Shown here: positions 1 to 8,924 of the stretch, piece after piece
Layout: every line of letters starts with the position of its first letter
How positions within the stretch are numbered: position 1 is the stretch's first letter
From: Rhynchopus sp. YZ270_cl-10
Taxonomy: Eukaryota > Euglenozoa > Diplonemea > Diplonemida > Diplonemidae
DNA: 64,000 nucleotides
Direction of reading: 5' to 3'
Assembly (NCBI GenBank): GCA_964035575.1
Contig: OZ037908.1
Coordinates: 310,001 to 374,000, forward strand
Translations under genes and position numbers: made by a program
The notes under the pieces: generated by a model
Database searches by the model: none
Seen by the model: the letters and a program-made list of their open reading frames with translations, nothing else
What the model was told of the DNA's origin: nothing

Positions 1-1083
1 GCGAGTGTGTCCACCAGGTTGCTGCAACCCACCTGCGAAGCTTGCCAGCAGTTCACGCCACACCACCGGATCCGCATCAGGGGGGTTCCCAGCTGACCGC
101 CAGTACAGCACTTTGCTTCGGTACACACGGTGCCCTCCGTGCGAATCCCGGATGTGCTCATCAAGCACCTTTGATGACGCGCAATCAAAGGTGCAGAGGA
201 GGCAACCGTTCTCTACCCTTTGCCGCGTCGGAGCGCTGGTTCCCCCAAAAAGCCTCTCAGCGAAGGTCTCATGCGCGCTCCGGATGTGGGCCACCATAAC
301 AGGCTCACATGCACTCGAGAAGAGACAGGCAGGTTCAGTCTCTGAGCCGGGGTATGGGCACACAGTAGTCAACACACGACTACTAGGAGTGCTGCCGCTG
401 CCGCCGCCGCCGCCGCCACCGTCGCCACCAGAGCCACCGCCGACACCGGCGCCACCGTCGCCACCAGAACCAGCACCGCCACCACCGCCACCACCGCCAC
501 CACCGCCACCACCGCCACCACCGCCACCACCGCCACCACCGCCACCGCCGCCAATATAACCAGCAGTTGGGATCGCAACACCACTCACATCAGGACGTTG
601 ACAGTCAGAGGAAGAGGTAACCCAGTGCATGTTCAGGGACTTCATACTGTCGAATGTCCCGTGGCACTGCTCACACTGGAATCCGCTTCTTTGTGACGTA
701 GTTGTGTTAGGTGTTGACTCGGAATGTACTGAGGTCACATGACAGTCGTAACCATCAGTACCAATCCATGCGTGGCAGCTATTGCACCTCGTTACGGTCT
801 TGTCCTTGTGACACTGACCCTGTGGCAGCTTGCACCATCCCTTGCTCTCACGTGCACTGCGATGCCTCCCAACACCCTGTTCACTCTTGAATGTTCCCCT
901 GCACGAGAGACATGTCAGGGTCGTATCGTCCTCGTCGTCATCTTCGGATTCTTCGTCTTCTTCTTCTTCTTCTTCTTCTTCGAATTCTTCATCTTCTTCT
1001 TCTTCTTCCCTCGACCCCTCGCTCCCCTTCGACCCCTGCGACGCCTCGCTCTCGCTCCCCTGCGACCCCTCGTATTCGTCCAT
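1..1083 (-). CDS. C2H2 zinc-finger protein with acidic and polyglycine tracts (partial, runs off left edge)
   Basis: The minus strand is open without a stop from an ATG at 1083-1081 to the window edge (361 codons), so only the N-terminal part is seen. Order from the N-terminus: a Ser/Gly/Glu-rich start; a Glu/Asp run (about residues 25-60); a finger-like CLSC...H segment; a second Cys/His cluster (CNSC...CH); another finger beginning FQCEQCHGTF; a long polyglycine tract coded by (GGT/GGC)n at about 370-555; then fingers around CPYPGS...H and CLLCTFDC...HIRDSH (C-x2-C-x12-H-x4-H). Nucleic-acid binding is likely. The multi-finger N-terminus with a disordered linker would suit a transcription regulator or the N-terminus of an R2-like non-LTR retrotransposon protein; the C-terminal half needed to decide lies outside. 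Plus-strand proline-rich frames here are shadows of the glycine codons. Confidence 0.7.
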   Translation of the reverse strand, partial: MDEYEGSQGSESEASQGSKGSEGSREEEEEDEEFEEEEEEEEDEESEDDDEDDTTLTCLSCRGTFKSEQGVGRHRSARESKGWCKLPQGQCHKDKTVTRCNSCHAWIGTDGYDCHVTSVHSESTPNTTTSQRSGFQCEQCHGTFDSMKSLNMHWVTSSSDCQRPDVSGVAIPTAGYIGGGGGGGGGGGGGGGGGGGGGGGGGGAGSGGDGGAGVGGGSGGDGGGGGGGSGSTPSSRVLTTVCPYPGSETEPACLFSSACEPVMVAHIRSAHETFAERLFGGTSAPTRQRVENGCLLCTFDCASSKVLDEHIRDSHGGHRVYRSKVLYWRSAGNPPDADPVVWRELLASFAGGLQQPGGHTR

Positions 1084-1090
1084 TGCAAGT

Positions 1091-1123
<33 letters not shown>

Positions 1124-1262
1124 ACATTTCATGCCTGTTTGATTTGTGAGTGAGTTGGCGAAGTAAAGAGATTGACAAGAGGATACTCAAAAATGGGGAA
1201 GGGGGTTTTCTTCTATTTCTTTCTTCTTATTCTCTTTGAGCGGTAAACAGAGCATTCACAGC
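1084..1262. other. Short intergenic stretch with an A30 tract
   Basis: About 30 A residues lie at 1092-1121, directly upstream of the zinc-finger start on the minus strand. The rest is AT-rich with no convincing ORF. It leads straight into the 31-bp minisatellite. Confidence 0.6.
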
Positions 1263-2011
1263 AAAAAAGCAAGGTTCAGAGTGCATCCATACAAAAGATG
1301 CAAGGTTCAGAGTGCATCCATACAAAAGATGCAAGGTTCAGAGTGTATCCATAGTCCATAGTGTATCTTAAAAAAGGGAAGGGGACAAAAGGGGGGAGAT
1401 GAGTGCATCCATACAAAAGATACAAGGTTCAGAGTGCATCCATACAAAAGATGCAAGGTTCAGAGTGCATCCATACAAAAGATGCAAGGTTCAGAGTGCA
1501 TCCATACAAAAAAAAGCAAGGTTCAGAGTGCATCCATACAAAAGATGCAAGGTTCAGAGTGTATCCATAGTGTATCTTAAAAAAGGGAAGGGGACAAAAG
1601 GGGGGAGATGAGTGCATCCATACAAAAGATGCAAGGTTCAGAGTGCATCCATACAAAAGATGCAAGGTTCAGAGTGCATCCATACAAAAGATGCAAGGTT
1701 CAGAGTGCATCCATACAAAAAAAAGCAAGGTTCAGAGTGCATCCATACAAAAGATGCAAGGTTCAGAGTGTATCCATAGTGTATCTTAAAAAAGGGAAGG
1801 GGACAAAAGGGGGGAGATGAGTGCATCCATACAAAAGATGCAAGGTTCAGAGTGCATCCATACAAAAGATGCAAGGTTCAGAGTGCATCCATACAAAAGA
1901 TGCAAGGTTCAGAGTGCATCCATACAAAAAAAAGCAAGGTTCAGAGTGCATCCATACAAAAGATGCAAGGTTCAGAGTGTATCCATAGTGTATCTTAAAA
2001 AAGGGAAGGGG

Positions 2012-2852
2012 CAAGGCTACCAACGGGACCCCAACACCCCGGGGGTCCCAGGGGTCCGGGACCCCCAGAAAAAGTCAAAAAAAAAAAAAATTTTTTTTTG
2101 TGACCCTGCGTGAATTTTTTTTTTTTTTTTTCCTTAGGGATTTTTCCGGGTACTTAGCGAAATTTTCGCCACCAAAAGCTGGCCCCTTACACGGTCCCTG
2201 TGGCCTCGGGACCAGTTCAGTACACAAGGTATGACCAAAATAGCCGTATTTTGGCTGAAAATTTGACTTGAAAATTTTTTTCATAATTTGCCCAATCTGA
2301 GGTTTTCATTGGATTCTTTGGGCCATTTTATGAGGTACCACGGCAAATTTTGGGCGAAAAAAAAAATTTTTTTTTGGTCAAAAATCGCCTTGTATAACCA
2401 CTGTATTGGTGTAGGCTTATACACAGAAGTGTGTTTTGTGTAACCACAGATGGTCAAAACACCCGATTTTTGCGCTTTTTTGCATTTTTTGGTGCCCAAA
2501 AACCCAGGTCAGGGGTCGAAATTTTCCCGGAAAAAAAAAATTTTTTTTTGAGATTTTTTGATTTTTTGCTAAGGCGCTGGCCATACTAAACGTACGGTAT
2601 ACACACAAAATAGCCGTGGAATAAATATGTGATGCTCAAAAGTGCTCGTAAGTGCGTTTTTTTGCATTTTTGGGTGCCACAGGACCCAACCCAGGGCCCA
2701 AAAAAAATTTTTTTTTCAGCTGAAAAATGTCTTTGCCAAAAAAAATTTTTTGGGACCCCGGGGACCCAGGGGTCCCAGGGGTCCCGGACCCCCAGACTGG
2801 GGGTCCGGGACCCCTGGGGACCCCTGATCCAGGGGTCCCGTTGGTAGCCTTG
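2012..2852. mobile_element. hAT-type non-autonomous inverted-repeat element (841 bp)
   Basis: The element opens with CAAGGCTACCAACGGGACCC and closes with its reverse complement, GGGTCCCGTTGGTAGCCTTG. It interrupts the minisatellite spacer, and GAAGGGG is present on both sides (2005-2011 and 2853-2859), which reads as a 7-8-bp target duplication. CA-starting ends with that duplication length are typical of hAT elements. Inside are GGGGTCCC-rich palindromes near both ends, A/T runs, and the segment CCTTAGGGATTTTTCCGGGT that recurs near 5.48 and 5.71 kb. There is no transposase, so it would have to be moved in trans; the hAT transposase gene at 6.9-8.5 kb is a candidate helper by proximity only. 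Confidence 0.8.
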
Positions 2853-3560
2853 GAAGGGGACAAAAGGGGGGAGATGAGTGCATCCATACAAAAGATACAA
2901 GGTTCAGAGTACATCCATACAAAAGATGCAAGGTTCAGAGTGCATCCATACAAAAGATGCAAGGTTCAGAGTGCATCCATACAAAAGATGCAAGGTTCAG
3001 AGTGTATCCATAGTCCATAGTGTATCTTAAAAAAGGGAAGGGGACAAAAGGGGGGAGATGAGTGCATCCATACAAAAGATACAAGGTTCAGAGTGTATCC
3101 ATAGTGTATCTTAAAAAAGGGAAGGGGACAAAAGGGGGGAGATGAGTGCATCCATACAAAAGATACAAGGTTCAGAGTGCATCCATACAAAAGATGCAAG
3201 GTTCAGAGTGCATCCATACAAAAGATGCAAGGTTCAGAGTGCATCCATACAAAAGATGCAAGGTTCAGAGTGTATCCATAGTCCATAGTGTATCTTAAAA
3301 AAGGGAAGGGGACAAAAGGGGGGAGATGAGCCATACAAAAAAAAGCAAGGTTCAGAGTGCATCCATACAAAAGATGCAAGGTTCAGAGTGCATCCATACA
3401 AAAGATACAAGGTTCAGAGTGTATCCATAGTGTATCTTAAAAAAGGGAAGGGGACAAAGGGGGGAGATGAGTGCATCCATACAAAAGATACAAGGTTCAG
3501 AGTGCATCCATACAAAAGATGCAAGGTTCAGAGTGTATCCATAGTCCATAGTGTATCTTA

Positions 3561-4008
3561 AATGGTTATTTCCCGCCCTCCCGCCAAAGCCCGAGGGACC
3601 CCGGAGGAAGGTCAGGGAGGCCCGAGGGCCCGAAGGGCCCGAGGGCCCCCTGACCTTCCGACGGAGGTCCCGAGGGCGGCGGGAGGGCGGGATGTAGCTT
3701 TGTGACCCGACCAGGCGGCTTTCCGTGCCCGACCAACTTTGTGGTTTTTTGTGTACAAAACGTGTACATGGGCTATCACGTATATGGCCACCAAACATGG
3801 CAGACCCCCACACAAACGACTCTCGTGCACCAAATACGCGCGATTTGCCCCGGAAGGTCGCACATGGGACCAGTTCAGGCGTATTTCGACCTCTACAACC
3901 GGTTTTCGCAAAAAAAAAAAATCCGGTTTTCAAGGGATCCCTTGAAAAATGGCGGGGTCCCTTGAAAAATTGGCGGGAGGGTACGGAAAGCCGCCGGGAG
4001 GGTTACAA
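3561..4008. repeat. GC-rich foldback insertion in the minisatellite
   Basis: This interrupts the array between CTTAAA and AAAAAGGGAAG. Its left half is strongly palindromic: CCCGCCCTCCCGCC at about 3571 is mirrored by GGCGGGAGGGCGGG near 3677, and GGTCAGGGAGGCCCGAGGGC is mirrored around 3630. Its right end (GGCGGGAGGGTACGG) again echoes the left end. No coding sequence is convincing. It looks like a foldback or MITE-type insertion; I could not fix its exact ends. Confidence 0.5.
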
Positions 4009-4590
4009 AAAGGGAAGGGGACAAAAGGGGGGAGATGAGCCATACAAAAAAAAGCAAGGTTCAGAGTGCATCCATACAAAAGATGCAAGGTTCAGAGTGC
4101 ATCCATACAAAAGATACAAGGTTCAGAGTGTATCCATAGTGTATCTTAAAAAAGGGAAGGGGACAAAGGGGGGAGATGAGTGCATCCATACAAAAGATAC
4201 AAGGTTCAGAGTGCATCCATACAAAAGATACAAGGTTCAGAGTGTATCCATAGTGTATCTTAAAAAAGGGAAGGGGACAAAAGGGGGGAGATGAGTGCAT
4301 CCATACAAAAGATACAAGGTTCAGAGTGCATCCATACAAAAGATGCAAGGTTCAGAGTGTATCCATAGTCCATAGTGTATCTTAAAAAAGGGAAGGGGAC
4401 AAAAGGGGGGAGATGAGTGCATCCATACAAAAGATACAAGGTTCAGAGTGCATCCATACAAAAGATGCAAGGTTCAGAGTGCATCCATACAAAAGATGCA
4501 AGGTTCAGAGTGCATCCATACAAAAGATGCAAGGTTCAGAGTGCATCCATACAAAAGATGCAAGGTTCAGAGTGCATCCATAGTTTTTCT

Positions 4591-5350
4591 TTAAATTTTT
4601 CTTTAAAAAGGGAAGGGGATAAAAGATAGGGGAAAAGAGGGAAAAGGGAAAGGGGGAAAGGGGCAAACGGTGGAAGGAAACGAAAACAATCTGAACGCAT
4701 CGATCCAAACGGCATGGTTCAGTGCCATCGAACGTAACGTAACGCACCGATCTGAACGCATCGAACGTAACGTAACGCATCGAACGTAACGGAACCGCTG
4801 TGTACGCAACGATGCGAACGTTCCCGACCAAACACAACCAACGCAACAAAAAAACTCTACACGTTGTGCTCTGTACGTAACGATGTCTACACAGCAAACA
4901 CAACGCATGCAACATAACGCAACCGATGTGCACGTAGCTATGTGTACGCAACGAGTGGTTACAAACCGCCACGCATGGTTCTCACACCGCTCTGGCACGT
5001 TTCACAAGCCGCAAACCCGGTTACCTGCCTGAAAAACCGTGTTTTTGGCCAAAACGCCTGTTTTGCCTGTAGAATCCTTAAGAACCCTTAAGGAACGCAC
5101 GGTTTCTAAGGCATTTTACACGTAAACTCGCGACACGAAAATAGGAATTAAAAACTAATCTCTCAGCGATCTGATTTAGTAATAACTCGATTTTTGGCCC
5201 TATCTTTCCAATGCCGAAAAAATCTTACACTTTGGCGCCTCTGCGAGAAATGTCATTTTTTGGGGTACCCCGTCTGGGGGTGGGGGGGTTGGGGATAGGG
5301 ACAGGGGTACGCAGCAAAAGCAACCTTAAAAACCTTAACACAGAGTGTTA
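4591..5350. other. Degenerate AACG-rich repeats, no gene
   Basis: From about 4683 to 4965 the sequence is made of imperfect short repeats around CGCATCGAACGTAACGTAAC. Then follow an AT-rich stretch and a G-rich stretch (GGGGTACCCC near 5263, followed by G runs). I see no gene with domain content. Confidence 0.5.
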
Positions 5351-5360
5351 AGGAAATTCC

Positions 5361-5790
5361 CAAGGCTACCAAAGCGACTAGGGTGTCTTTGGTGTCTTTG
5401 GGTGTCGACACCGAAAAGACACCCAAAAAAGTCAAAAAATAGATGTCAATTTTGAGACATTTTTTGTCCCAACTTTTTCCTTAGGGATTTTTCCGGGTAC
5501 TTAGCGAAATTTTCGCCATCGAAAGCTAGCCCCTTCCACGGTCGCTGTGGCCTCGGGACGTTTACCCAGCAAATACGTGTATAATTCCCAAGGCTACCAA
5601 AGCGACTAGGGTGTCTTTGGTGTCTTTGGGTGTCGACACCGAAAAGACACCCAAAAAAGTCAAAAAATAGATGTCAATTTTGAGACATTTTTTGTCCCAA
5701 CTTTTTCCTTAGGGATTTTTCCGGGTACTTAGCGAAATTTTCGCCATCGAAAGCTAGCCCCTTCCACGGTCGCTGTGGCCTCGGGACGTT
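5361..5790. repeat. 228-bp direct duplication related to the hAT-type element
   Basis: Two near-identical copies begin with CAAGGCTACCAAAGCGACTA at 5361 and 5589, a 228-bp period. Each contains GTGTCTTTGGTGTCTTTGGG, the palindrome GGTGTCGACACC, and the segment CTTTTTCCTTAGGGATTTTT that continues into TTAGCGAAATTTTCGCCA. Start and internal segment match the 2012-2852 element, so these look like two tandem fragments of a related family. No matching right-hand inverted repeat is seen. Confidence 0.75.
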
Positions 5791-6272
5791 TAAGTCGCCG
5801 TTGGGGCGACTTAAGTCCCTTGGCCCCAGCGCCCTATGGGGCGCCTCCTCGTCGGGCCGTTAGGGCCCTCCGGTGGCCAGGGTTTTTCCCTGGCCTTTGA
5901 GGCTCGAACTTCCCCGTCAGACCGGAGCTGGTGTGCTTTATGAGGCTCGCTCGTCCGGATTGGGCTAGCTCGTCCGCCTTCGGCGAGACCCTCTACCTTC
6001 GGCGGGCTCGTGTGCCTGCGTAATGTTCGTCGGTTGGACACTCAGCCGGAGTGAGACGAAAAGTTCCTAGTACAGTGCAATGGTAGTGAAGGAATTACTT
6101 AGAAGGAAGTTTGAAATGTGCGTATTTTGGTACATAAAGTTACATTGGTAGATTGCTTTCTTTATGTAGTGATTGTTTGGTTGATTTGTAATTTGGTATT
6201 ATGGTTCGAGTCACTCAACAGCTCACCCTTGGGTGCCTGGGCCTTGTGACCCCAGGTGGCGTTTTCCCACGA

Positions 6273-6315
<43 letters not shown>

Positions 6316-6587
6316 GTTTTTTGGTTTTTTGGTTTCTCTCTCTTTCTATCTCGCTTGCGCGGGTGTAATTTGTTCTTTCTCTTATTTTTTTTTTTCTATT
6401 TCCCGTTTCAGGATAGTAGGATTTTTTGTTTTTTTATTTTTTTTTTTTTCTTGGTCGCGGGCCTACTATCCTTGTTATTGTAGTCGAGCTACTTGTCCCT
6501 CTTTGTTGCAAAAGCAGGAAACGGGAAATGGGAATTCAATACAGGAGCCACTCTTTTTCAAGAGTGTGGTCCCTAGAATTCCCTGAG

Positions 6588-6634
<47 letters not shown>

Positions 6635-6853
6635 ACTTCTTGTTGTCCTCTCTCTCTCTATCTCTAAAAAGAAAACAGTAAAGTGTTAAAAAAAAAGGTG
6701 CATAAAGAAATGTGTAAGATACAAGTGTAAATATTAATAAAAAAAAAAAAAAAAAGGAAAAGGGGAGGGGAAAGAACAAAAGAAAATATGTAGAGGGGGG
6801 GGAAAAAAAACAAAGTTTAAACAAAACAAAGCAACACACAGTAAAAAAATATA
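5791..6853. other. Noncoding: hairpins and long T tracts
   Basis: A perfect hairpin TTAAGTCGCC / GGCGACTTAA lies at about 5789-5812, next to GC-rich inverted motifs. T tracts run at 6279-6314 and 6590-6633 (reverse-oriented poly(A) tails are one explanation), with shorter A tracts near 6740 and 6800. The phenylalanine- or lysine-rich frames are products of these homopolymers. It may be the 3' flank of the hAT transposase gene. Confidence 0.5.
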
Positions 6854-8470
6854 TTAGGACTCTTCCAGGCTCGAATCGAGAGCCTCATCAACAATTTTAC
6901 GTTTTTTAATCCCTAATCTGCGCGTACGCGTACTGCGAGCCTTTCTTTTTTTTGACCTCTGGAAGATGTCGTCGCGCAGCTCCGGATGGTTGATCGCCAA
7001 CCAAAGGCACGCATTCGCCATCTTTGACGAAAGCGATGCCCTTGTCTTGGTCAAGATCATCTTAAGTTTTTTAAAGTGGCGCTCCACCACAGCTTCGCTG
7101 TGAGCGCTATTTCCCAGGGCCCTTGCAAATCTTGCTAGTTCCCTATGTGATCTAGACATCCGCTTCCAGTGTTGATGGTAATCGGATGCTTGAGTGCTGT
7201 AGTGGTCTGCCAACCCATCATCAATTTTTTTTCCAATTTTTTCCGCGTCAAACTCACCATTACAGTGCGAACGCGCGTGCGCGAGTGCATATGTTTTGGT
7301 GAGTTCGAAGGTGTAGTCAACCTTTTGTTGCGACCACCCCGACGTGTCTGTACTGGGGTTCAGGAATTTATATACCAGAACCCCATCAAAGGCAAAATTT
7401 TTTTCTTTCCTCAACTCGAAGATCTTCATAAGTGCTTTAAAATCGTTGAGATCCTCTTGTGAGGAAAATTTGTCCTCGCAGGCTTTGAGTTTGTCCTCCA
7501 CTCCTTGGAGTGTTGAGATGAACTCCACAAAGGTACACCCATTTCTCTGCAGAGTATCCGTCGCTGATGCGATCGGTCCCGCAATGGTGATGAACCATTT
7601 TAACGTGGACCAAAATTGCTTTTGGGCCTGGTCTGGCTGATACATCCACTTCTTCAGCTCGGCCAACCGCAAGCAGCAGTCGAAGAGGCTGTTCCACCTT
7701 ACCGAGGTAGGGCGGATCACCTTGAGTGGCGTCTCATCAGCTTCGACCTGCACCCGTTCCAGGTTTGCTGCTCCCGAGCGAGACGTGTATGTCTCGACCA
7801 TCACCATCACCTTTTTTTTCCAGGTTTGTATCCTGGGAATTTTCGTCAAAATATCCCCCAACACCAGCTGCAACGAGTGCGAGCTGCAACGATAGACAAA
7901 AATGCCTTCGTTTTTCAGCACTTTGTCGCACTCCTCCAAGATGCTCTCCATAGTGGAGACAGCCTCCTCACTCGTGTCGCACGCCTCAGTTTCCTCACAG
8001 TTGTCATCAATCTCGTGGTCCTCAGCCTCGCTCCCACTGTCGCCCTCTTCACACACCTCGGTGAAGACGACATCTGCCTCCGCTGTCCACTCGCTGTCAG
8101 TTGCGTGCAACTGAGTGAGTGCCTTCTGGATGACAGCTGCGTTGTCAGCCACAGCGCTGAAGACGTTTATCTGGGCGTCTTTCAGGGTGCCGAGGACCCC
8201 CCTGATAGCGGTGCCGATGGCTTCCGCATCATTCACTCCCTTTATTTCGACGTCGTCGAGGAAGTAGGCCACCTCGTTGTGGGTAATCCCAAACCCCAGG
8301 TACGTCCTGCGTGAGCAGGTGGCACCATCGAGCATCAAAAAAACGTCCTCCCCCCGGAGTTCCTTAAACACCTCCTCCTTCGTTTTCTTTGAGAGGAGGA
8401 GGATTCGTTTGGAGAGGGTCTCAGGGAATAAATTCTTCCCTTCCAAATACTCCCGCGGGAGTATTTGGCG
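6854..8470 (-). CDS. hAT-family transposase (N-terminus lost in the assembly gap)
   Basis: Minus-strand frame ending with TAA at 6856-6854 and open into the N gap, 538 residues visible. Order: a DUF659-like RNase-H-fold core beginning with the acidic motif LMLDGATCSRRTYLGFG (about residue 45); an acidic insertion rich in Glu/Asp (about 145-185); CSSHSLQLVLGDI; the segment PTSVRWNSLFDCC, typical of hAT proteins; and a C-terminal dimerisation region around SHSEAVVERHFKKLK followed by LWLAINHPELRDDI. A basic tail (KKRKARSTRTRR) could be a nuclear signal. The protein would cut and paste hAT elements with 8-bp duplications. The N-terminal BED zinc finger usual for the family would lie in the gap. 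No stop or frameshift is visible, so the copy may be young or domesticated. Assignment to the family is firm; activity is unknown. Confidence 0.8.
   Translation of the reverse strand, partial: RQILPREYLEGKNLFPETLSKRILLLSKKTKEEVFKELRGEDVFLMLDGATCSRRTYLGFGITHNEVAYFLDDVEIKGVNDAEAIGTAIRGVLGTLKDAQINVFSAVADNAAVIQKALTQLHATDSEWTAEADVVFTEVCEEGDSGSEAEDHEIDDNCEETEACDTSEEAVSTMESILEECDKVLKNEGIFVYRCSSHSLQLVLGDILTKIPRIQTWKKKVMVMVETYTSRSGAANLERVQVEADETPLKVIRPTSVRWNSLFDCCLRLAELKKWMYQPDQAQKQFWSTLKWFITIAGPIASATDTLQRNGCTFVEFISTLQGVEDKLKACEDKFSSQEDLNDFKALMKIFELRKEKNFAFDGVLVYKFLNPSTDTSGWSQQKVDYTFELTKTYALAHARSHCNGEFDAEKIGKKIDDGLADHYSTQASDYHQHWKRMSRSHRELARFARALGNSAHSEAVVERHFKKLKMILTKTRASLSSKMANACLWLAINHPELRDDIFQRSKKRKARSTRTRRLGIKKRKIVDEALDSSLEES
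8443..8468. repeat. 26-bp perfect palindrome at the gap edge
   Basis: CCAAATACTCCCG is followed at once by its exact reverse complement CGGGAGTATTTGG, two bases before the N run. A perfect palindrome there could stop assembly, or be an end-joining product. It is inside the open transposase frame. Confidence 0.9.
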
Positions 8471-8670
8471 NNNNNNNNNNNNNNNNNNNNNNNNNNNNNN
8501 NNNNNNNNNNNNNNNNNNNNNNNNNNNNNNNNNNNNNNNNNNNNNNNNNNNNNNNNNNNNNNNNNNNNNNNNNNNNNNNNNNNNNNNNNNNNNNNNNNNN
8601 NNNNNNNNNNNNNNNNNNNNNNNNNNNNNNNNNNNNNNNNNNNNNNNNNNNNNNNNNNNNNNNNNNNNNN
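8471..8670. other. Assembly gap (200 N)
   Basis: Exactly 200 N, probably a scaffold gap of unknown true size. It separates the hAT transposase from virus copy 1, which enters at 8671 at the position equal to 23771 of copy 2. Confidence 0.99.
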
Positions 8671-8882
8671 GTAATCTTCTCTAAGTTCTTGATATGTTTC
8701 TTCGATAAACAGTGTTGATTATACCCAAGCTTCTTCACACTCTTTTCACACGCAGCACAGAAAGCCATCTCATGTTTCTGTCTCTGGTAAGACGCCTTTG
8801 CTGACGCAATCATCTTCTCCTTGTTGTTGAGGTAGTAATTCTTGTAGTACTGTGAATTATGTGGTGCCATTTTTATAGACAT
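8671..8882 (-). CDS. U1-type zinc-finger protein of virus copy 1 (partly in the gap)
   Basis: This is the N-terminal part of the protein seen in full at 23581-23982. It carries the finger FCAACEKSVKKLGYNQHC with a following H-x5-H, that is C-x2-C-x12-H-x5-H. It is divergently arranged with the polymerase gene, with 42 bp between the two start codons. It probably binds nucleic acid; a specific role is unknown. Confidence 0.7.
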
Positions 8883-8924
8883 TGTGTTTTTTATTTATAT
8901 TAAAAAAAAAGAAAGTAAAAGAAA

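Larger units (their letters stand above)
1263..4590. repeat. 31-bp minisatellite with a 209-bp higher-order unit
   Basis: The unit is 31 bp (GTGCATCCATACAAAAGATG followed by CAAGGTTCAGA) and recurs exactly at 31-bp steps, with variants GATAC and AAAAAGC. Blocks end in a spacer reading TGTATCTTAAAAAAGGGAAG and then GGGGACAAAAGGGGGGAGAT. Near 1399, 1608 and 1817 a complete set of units plus spacer repeats at 209 bp, a higher-order repeat. The array is interrupted by a transposon (2012-2852) and a GC-rich insertion (about 3561-4008). Repeated short peptides can be read through it in both directions, but they follow the repeat and are not genes. Confidence 0.95.

Noticed and set aside
5-559. Proline-rich plus-strand protein
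   Set aside because: It is the antisense of the polyglycine tract of the minus-strand zinc-finger gene, whose Cys/His pattern is the real signal.
739-1153. Phe- or Ser-rich plus-strand frames
   Set aside because: They are antisense to the Glu/Asp tract of the zinc-finger gene and run into an A homopolymer.
1399-4629. Repeated YGCTLNLASFVWMHS-type and SASIQKMQG-type peptides
   Set aside because: They are direct translations of the 31-bp minisatellite in both orientations.
6233-6839. Phe-rich or Lys-rich small proteins
   Set aside because: They come from T and A homopolymer tracts.
7616-8314. 232-codon plus-strand frame
   Set aside because: It is antisense to the hAT transposase, whose motifs are clear on the minus strand.
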